A stretch of 64,000 nucleotides of DNA from CAYQVW01 sp964421245 (lineage in GTDB: Bacteria; Margulisbacteria; WOR-1; XYC2-FULL-46-14). Of the stretch, positions 59,680 to 64,000 are shown piece by piece. The notes under the pieces are model-generated. The model saw only the letters and a list, made by a program, of their open reading frames with translations, was not told the origin of the DNA and did not search any database. Within the stretch, counting starts at the first letter, position 1; every line of letters begins with the position of its first letter. The stretch covers positions 1 through 64,000 of the forward strand of contig CAYQVW010000001.1 in assembly GCA_964421245.1 (NCBI GenBank). Reading direction: 5' to 3'. The translations under genes and the position numbers were made by a program.

Positions 59680-60840
59680 TTACTTTCTCCTTAAGGGCGA
59701 CATAGCCCGTAAATTTTTAACAATCTTCGGAAAGACCTCTAATAGATATTTTACATCCTCTTTAGTATTAAGTCTACCCAGGGAGAACCTAATTGATCCA
59801 TGAGAGTCCTCGGGTGAGGTGCCGATTGCTCTTATAACGTGTGATGCCTCAAGACTTCCAGAAGAGCAGGCCGAGCCGGTTGATGCGGCAATGCCCTCCA
59901 TGTCAAGCTTTAATAGCATTGACTCTCCTTCAACATATTTAACAATTATTGCCGCATTTTTGGGGAGTCTTTTGGTTCTATGTCCACAGATAATAACATC
60001 GGGAATCTTTTTTTCAATCCCTTTAAATAACATTTCACGAAGTTCGGTAGTTCTTTTGATTCTATCTTGAAGTTCATTTTTTGCAATTTCTAATGCTTTG
60101 CCTAATGCAACTATTCCTGCAACATTTTCGGTAGAAGCGCGACGGTTGCTCTCTTGTGATCCTCCACGCAGGAATTGAGTCATACGGGTTCCTTTTTTAA
60201 TATATAAGAATCCAATTCCTTTTGGTCCATAAAACTTATGTGCTGATGCAGAAAGTAAATCGACACCCAAATCGGCTACATCAACCTCAAGCTGTCCGAC
60301 GGTCTGTACCGCATCAGTGTGGAAATAAACACCTTTTTCTTTGGTGATTTTGGATATTTCTTTAATCGGTTCAATTGTACCGATCTCATTATTTGCATGC
60401 ATTATTGAAACAAGGGCTGTTTTATCTGCAATTGCTTTTTTTACATCCTCTGGATTTATTAATCCATCTTTATCAACATCAAGATAAGTGACTTTGAATC
60501 CTTCTTTTTCTAAAAAGTGGCAGGGTTCAAGAATTGCATGATGCTCGATTTTTGAAGTTATAATATGATTCTTCTTTGGTTTCAATTTATTGATAACACC
60601 GAAGATTGCAAAGTTGTTGGACTCAGTTCCACCGGAGGTAAAGACAATCTCTTCTGGTTGGCAGTTTATTAAATCAGCAACCTGAATTCTCGCTTTTTGT
60701 ACTGCTGCTTTGGCTTCTTGTCCAAAACTGTGTAGAGAAGATGGATTTCCAAATTTTTCTTTCAAATAAGGGAGCATAGCTTCTACTACTTCTGGGTGTG
60801 GAGGAGTAGTTGCAGCATAGTCCATGTAGATACGTTTCAT
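59680..60840 (-). CDS. iscS: Cysteine desulfurase
   Basis: PLP enzyme that removes sulfur from cysteine for Fe-S clusters and tRNA thiolation, 386 residues. The start YMDYAATTPPHPEV, the PLP Lys in LSASAHKFYGPKGIGF near 203 and the catalytic-Cys loop STGSACSSGSLEASH near 325 are visible. The loop form is that of NifS/IscS (class I) rather than SufS. It heads the iscS-iscU unit and has a leaderless TATAAT promoter. Confidence 0.95.
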   Translation of the reverse strand: MKRIYMDYAATTPPHPEVVEAMLPYLKEKFGNPSSLHSFGQEAKAAVQKARIQVADLINCQPEEIVFTSGGTESNNFAIFGVINKLKPKKNHIITSKIEHHAILEPCHFLEKEGFKVTYLDVDKDGLINPEDVKKAIADKTALVSIMHANNEIGTIEPIKEISKITKEKGVYFHTDAVQTVGQLEVDVADLGVDLLSASAHKFYGPKGIGFLYIKKGTRMTQFLRGGSQESNRRASTENVAGIVALGKALEIAKNELQDRIKRTTELREMLFKGIEKKIPDVIICGHRTKRLPKNAAIIVKYVEGESMLLKLDMEGIAASTGSACSSGSLEASHVIRAIGTSPEDSHGSIRFSLGRLNTKEDVKYLLEVFPKIVKNLRAMSPLRRK

Positions 60841-60846
60841 GTATCT

Positions 60847-60852
60847 ATTATA
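60847..60852 (-). promoter_or_regulatory. -10 box of iscS, leaderless
   Basis: TATAAT on the minus strand ends 6 nt before the iscS ATG, with a partial TAGACG -35 17 nt upstream. Confidence 0.6.
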
Positions 60853-60864
60853 CTATGGAGAGAA

Positions 60865-61272
60865 TTAAGCGTCTACTACGTAGTACTTGATCTTACGAAT
60901 TCCAAACTGGCGGGCATCTTTGTATTGGCGAAACCAGATGTCAATCCTTCTTTTATAGCGGCGGTTCATACGGTCTTCAACTGTGAATATTTGGTTACCA
61001 AACCCTTCAATCATCAGCTTTGTTCCAAAAGGTAAGAAGTTTGAAGCAATTACCCCTTCTTTACAGCGAGTTCCAGAAGCAGTAATCCAAGGGCTTGAAT
61101 CGGTCTGATTTTCTAGGGAATTATAGGCCGTAGCCATTACAATTCCTTTTTGCACTATACGGTGTTTGTTATAGGTCTCCCCAACCTTTGCTAGGGATAA
61201 GATTGGTACTAGAACTAGACACAAAATGATTATAGTTACTGTTTTAATCGTTGCTCTTATAGGCAATCTCAT
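60865..61272 (-). CDS. 3D-domain protein (MltA/resuscitation-factor type)
   Basis: Exported 135-residue protein. After a TM/signal segment (TIIILCLVLVPILSLA) the 3D domain of peptidoglycan-lytic enzymes and YabE/Rpf-like proteins follows: MATAYNSLENQTDSS near 45, TASGTRCKEGVIASN, LPFGTKLMIEG and FTVEDRMNRRYKRRIDIWF with the Asp pair of the active centre. It lacks G5 or LysM domains. The start MRLPIRATIK is chosen because a GATAAT box lies 6 nt before it. It is upstream of iscS but separated by 24 nt. Confidence 0.85.
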   Translation of the reverse strand: MRLPIRATIKTVTIIILCLVLVPILSLAKVGETYNKHRIVQKGIVMATAYNSLENQTDSSPWITASGTRCKEGVIASNFLPFGTKLMIEGFGNQIFTVEDRMNRRYKRRIDIWFRQYKDARQFGIRKIKYYVVDA

Positions 61273-61278
61273 ACCTAT

Positions 61279-61284
61279 ATTATC
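61279..61284 (-). promoter_or_regulatory. -10 box of the 3D-domain gene
   Basis: GATAAT on the minus strand ends 6 nt before the ATG at 61272, again suggesting a leaderless message. Confidence 0.4.
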
Positions 61285-61359
61285 GTGATAAATGGGGGAG
61301 AACTTGTATGATTCCCAAGGAGTCTCAAATTTCATCCCGAATCAGGTATCTCGAATGAA

Positions 61360-61494
61360 CCCTAATAGAGCGGTCCCAAATCTACTTCTCGAATCTCCGA
61401 ATATGTTCCCGAACCTATTCGAGATAGAATTTGGGGATTTGAGATAAGATATTCGATTAAAGAATTTGGGATCGTTTGGGACTGCCGATTAGGG
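61360..61494. repeat. MITE-like structured non-coding element
   Basis: Imperfect 20-bp terminal inverted repeats bound a 135-bp segment: CCCTAAT...CGGTCCCAAA at 61360-61380 and TTTGGGACTGCCG...ATTAGGG at 61475-61494. An inner perfect pair TCTCGAAT (61387-61394) / ATTCGAGA (61417-61424) forms a second stem. No gene is seen. It could be a mobile repeat or a structured RNA. Confidence 0.65.
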
Positions 61495-61509
61495 AGAAAA
61501 ATTAGGGAC

Positions 61510-62304
61510 TTAAGGCAGCAACACTTCGTTCATGGCGCCAGTGCGGTAGCCGATTAAATCAAGGGTTACATATATATAGCCTAGTTTATTTAGCTTTTTT
61601 GTTATCTTATCCTTGTTATCTATAGCTTTTAGCATATCCCTTTCTTCTATTTCAATACGGGCAATATTCTTATGGTGTCGTACTCTTGATTGCTTAAAGC
61701 CAAGTTTTCTCAAATAGGCCTCAGCCTTGTCTATCTGCTTTAATTTCTTATCAGTTATTTTGTCACCATAAGGGAAACGGGAGGAGAGACAGGCAAAAGA
61801 GGGCTTGTTCCAGGTTGGAAGTTTCAGCTTTTTTGAAAGTTTGCGGATATCATCTTTAGTTAATTTTGCTTCTTCAAGAGGACTTCTAACGCCTAATTCT
61901 TTTTTGGCTTTGTTTCCTGGTCGAAAGTCCGACAAATCATCATAATTTGATCCGTCACAAACATAATTTAAGCCTTCTTTTTTAGCTATTTTAATAAGTT
62001 TTGAAAAAAGTTCTGTTTTACAATAGTAACAGCGGTTTTTTTGATTTGATGCAAAGTTGGGATTGTTGAGCTCTTTGGTCTTTATGGTCTTATATCTAAT
62101 TTTATGTTTCTTGCAAAAACTAACTGCAAATTTGTATTCGTGTTCTGGATAAGTCTCTGATTTTGCAATCACAGCCAATACTTTTTTTCTATCCAGGGAG
62201 TCAATTGCCAATCTCAAAAGAAGGGTTGAATCCACTCCTCCAGAATAAGCAATTAGAAGGCTATCCAGGGATTTAATGTGCTTCAATAAATTTGCGAGCT
62301 TCAT
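61510..62304 (-). CDS. larE: LarE-type ATP-dependent sulfur transferase
   Basis: LarE makes the thiolated pyridinium cofactor precursor of lactate racemase and related enzymes. The 264-residue protein has the PP-loop IAYSGGVDSTLLL near 18, GSNYDDLSDFRPGNKA near 122 and KPSFACLSSRFPYG near 173. The Cys of ACLSS matches the sulfur-donor position, and NRCYYCKTEL near 93 adds two Cys, so this is probably the three-Cys, 4Fe-4S type rather than the sacrificial single-Cys type. The start at 62304 avoids overextending into trxB. No larB or larC is present. Confidence 0.85.
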   Translation of the reverse strand: MKLANLLKHIKSLDSLLIAYSGGVDSTLLLRLAIDSLDRKKVLAVIAKSETYPEHEYKFAVSFCKKHKIRYKTIKTKELNNPNFASNQKNRCYYCKTELFSKLIKIAKKEGLNYVCDGSNYDDLSDFRPGNKAKKELGVRSPLEEAKLTKDDIRKLSKKLKLPTWNKPSFACLSSRFPYGDKITDKKLKQIDKAEAYLRKLGFKQSRVRHHKNIARIEIEERDMLKAIDNKDKITKKLNKLGYIYVTLDLIGYRTGAMNEVLLP

Positions 62305-63241
62305 CAGCAGCACTTGCTCCATCCGCAGCGGCGGTAACTATTTGGCGAAGAGTTTTGCGCCTGACATCTCCCGCAACAAAAATGCCGGGGACAGATGTTG
62401 TAAATTTACCGGTGGTTGGAATAAATCCGTTTTCATCCAGATCCACGATTCCTTTAATAAAGTCAGTTTGTGGGTTCGATCCAACGTAAATAAAAATACC
62501 ATTTGCAGCTATGGTACTTGATTTATCAGTTATTCTATTTTTTATTACAACTTCTTCAACTCTTCCATCTCCTTTTATCTCTGCTACCACCGAATTCCAT
62601 AACATAAAAATCTTAGGGTGGGTTAGAGCCTTTTTAGCTACTGCAAGGTCGGCTCTTAATTTGTCTCTGCGATGAACAATTGATACTTTTTTTGCATAAC
62701 GTGTTAGAAAGAGCGCTTCTTCAACGGCGGAATTTCCTCCGCCTATTACTAATATATCCTTGTCTTTGTAGAAGGGACCATCACAGGTTGCACAATAGGA
62801 GACTCCGCGTCCACGTAATTTATCTTCTCCATCCACGTTAAGTTTTTGTGGTTCGGTTCCTACTGCCAAAAGTATTGCTTTGGTTTTAAATTTTTTGTTT
62901 TCATCTACAAAGACCACTTTGTGTTTTTTGTGGTTTTCGATATTAGTAGCGTTTCCGTATATTATTTTCACCCCATAGAGTCTGGCCTGTTCTTCCAGCT
63001 TGTTGGATAGATCGATTCCAGAAACTCCTTCTGGAAATCCAGGATAATTTTCGATGCGATAGGTGGTAGAAGCAAGTCCACCAAGTATTGCTTTTTCTAT
63101 CAGCAGTGTTTTTAGTCCGTATCGTCCTGCATAGATGGCGGCTGTTAGGCCAGCGGGCCCTCCTCCAATAATTGTAAGATCATATCCTGAAATCATTTTT
63201 GTAATAATTGTTTCAATTTTTGGTTGAGTTGATAGTTTCAT
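62273..63241 (-). CDS. trxB: Thioredoxin reductase
   Basis: FAD/NAD(P)H flavoenzyme of 322 residues that reduces thioredoxin. FAD motif DLTIIGGGPAGLTAAIYAGR near 20, active-site CATCDGPFY near 148, NAD(P)-binding VIGGGNSAVEEALFL near 164 and the C-terminal FVAGDVRRKTLRQIVTAAADG are complete. AGGAGGAG lies 7 nt before the ATG. It overlaps the LptC-like gene by 4 bp upstream and larE downstream, an unusual mix of envelope and redox genes. Confidence 0.95.
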   Translation of the reverse strand: MKLSTQPKIETIITKMISGYDLTIIGGGPAGLTAAIYAGRYGLKTLLIEKAILGGLASTTYRIENYPGFPEGVSGIDLSNKLEEQARLYGVKIIYGNATNIENHKKHKVVFVDENKKFKTKAILLAVGTEPQKLNVDGEDKLRGRGVSYCATCDGPFYKDKDILVIGGGNSAVEEALFLTRYAKKVSIVHRRDKLRADLAVAKKALTHPKIFMLWNSVVAEIKGDGRVEEVVIKNRITDKSSTIAANGIFIYVGSNPQTDFIKGIVDLDENGFIPTTGKFTTSVPGIFVAGDVRRKTLRQIVTAAADGASAADEARKFIEAH

Positions 63242-64000
63242 AATTTATCTCCTCCTATAATTGCCTTGCTTTTTCCCGATATTTCAAAACGATCATTTTT
63301 TACCGAGTAGGTGATTATTTCACCTGTTAGGGAACTTTTTTCTTGTTCCAGTTTGACGTTTCCTTTTAATGTAACTAATTCGTTGATAAGATCATAATCT
63401 CCAACTTTGCCATATGCTTTTGCGCTACCTGATAATATAGTAATATCTCCATGGGCCATGATAGTATCTTTTGGTCCGTTAAATTCGAAATACATCGCTT
63501 CAATTGTTGTGACTTGCGGTTTGGTTATGACGATCTTGGGATCCCCACCAAGCAAAACATGAGCGAATTTAATATCACTTTTTAGTGTTTGGGCATATCC
63601 TATTATTTTGTTTCTTCGAAACCATATGTTACCTTTGCAGGATATTTTATTCTCTTTTTGTTTCCAAGTGAGATCACGAGCCTTAAAGTAGTATCCAGCT
63701 CCATCCTTATCTGGAAGGTTAAAAATGTTTTGTCTTGAATTATTTAATAATTTTTTTACTTTGTTTTTTGATTTAGAGTCAAAGCCGAAAGGTTGTTTCA
63801 TTTTTATTTCTTTTTTATCCATTTTCCAAACAATTTCCGGAGAGATAAAGTTTAATTCTGCTTTATTTTTTTCAAAGAAAGAACCATTAGTGTCTTTTAA
63901 TATTACGGTATTGTTATCGTTATTCAAGTCGGATGTCTTTGCTCTAATTTCCCAATATTTAGTTCCATTTGAAATCTCGGAGACAACAACTCCTTTAAAC
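63238..64000 (-). CDS. lptC: LptC/LptA-like LPS transport protein (5' end cut by window)
   Basis: The frame stays open to the window edge, so this is a partial gene; 253 residues are visible. It opens FKGVVVSEISNGTKYWEIRA, then SDLNNDNNTVILKDTNG, the LptC beta-jellyroll pattern. A middle part is specific to this protein, and the end (TIMAHGDITILSGSAKAYGK, YDLINELVTLKGNVKLEQEK) is LptA/OstA-like, so this may be a LptC-LptA composite. It would carry LPS from LptBFG to LptD. The signal anchor lies beyond 64000. It overlaps trxB by 4 bp. Confidence 0.78.
   Translation of the reverse strand, partial: FKGVVVSEISNGTKYWEIRAKTSDLNNDNNTVILKDTNGSFFEKNKAELNFISPEIVWKMDKKEIKMKQPFGFDSKSKNKVKKLLNNSRQNIFNLPDKDGAGYYFKARDLTWKQKENKISCKGNIWFRRNKIIGYAQTLKSDIKFAHVLLGGDPKIVITKPQVTTIEAMYFEFNGPKDTIMAHGDITILSGSAKAYGKVGDYDLINELVTLKGNVKLEQEKSSLTGEIITYSVKNDRFEISGKSKAIIGGDKL

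Noticed and set aside
61278..61285. CGATAATA before the 3D-domain gene as a FliA-like -10
   Set aside because: No GAAATTT lies at the required distance; the nearest is about 37 nt away from the -10.
1..64000. CRISPR arrays, rRNA operons, prophage or transposase genes, riboswitches
   Set aside because: No regularly spaced repeats, no rRNA sequence, no integrase, transposase or phage structural proteins, and no leader long enough or recognisable as a riboswitch were seen.

Overview
The window looks like a chromosomal segment of an uncultured, AT-rich diderm bacterium. It encodes an LPS-export machine (LptB, two LptF/G-type permeases, an LptD-like barrel, an LptC-like protein), apolipoprotein N-acyltransferase, signal-peptide outer-membrane proteins, and the SepF division protein usually seen in Gram-positives and Cyanobacteria. 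A DUF3084 protein next to an RNase H-fold gene also recalls the Cyanobacteria/Margulisbacteria side of the tree. A Margulisbacteria/Saganbacteria (WOR-1)-like host is my best inference; no rRNA is present to prove it.

Layout. 1-18508: metF and tldD converge; an orphan gene pair (2412-4469) converges on polA; rpsB-tsf-polA run leftward; sepF-proC-pfkB-aldolase-rel and trpD-lptB-lptF/G-DUF3084-RNaseH-fold run rightward. 18509-28178: a nine-gene leftward unit from holB through ricT, HIT, rpsU, lptF/G, a TPR gene, lptD and a lipoprotein to lnt. 28198-39540: an accessory region with orphan genes, a NadD-like/kinase fusion, a nuclease-fold gene, a phosphatase, a DeoC-membrane fusion, three tRNAs and low-complexity intergenic DNA. 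39743-45383: holA, a class B PBP, trpS, scpA, scpB, queE. 45369-50618: a histidine-kinase gene set and lexA with a radical-SAM repair-type gene. 50720-55254: two large envelope proteins. 55318-64000: a DUF5679 zinc ribbon, dnaE, hisI, iscU/iscS, a 3D-domain protein, then lptC (cut by the window edge)-trxB-larE.

The most striking pattern is in the promoters. Housekeeping genes often have a TATAAT-type -10 box only 5-9 nt before the start codon and no usable ribosome binding site, which suggests leaderless mRNAs. In contrast, eight transcription units that carry mostly unrecognised proteins share a different upstream signal, (T)GAAATTT(C)-N13-CGATAWRW. Its geometry equals that of sigma-28/FliA promoters (TAAA-N15-GCCGATAA) with GAAA replacing TAAA. 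All eight sit directly upstream of their genes, on both strands, and six lie in 28198-39540. This suggests a dispersed regulon of lineage-specific proteins under an alternative sigma factor, and is the best candidate here for an undescribed system.

Other notable points: a LexA operator-like palindrome on the lexA -10 box, a palindrome inside the promoter of the histidine-kinase unit, a possible envelope-spanning barrel/coiled-coil/TM protein, two MITE-like inverted-repeat elements, and simple repeats inside the polA reading frame.
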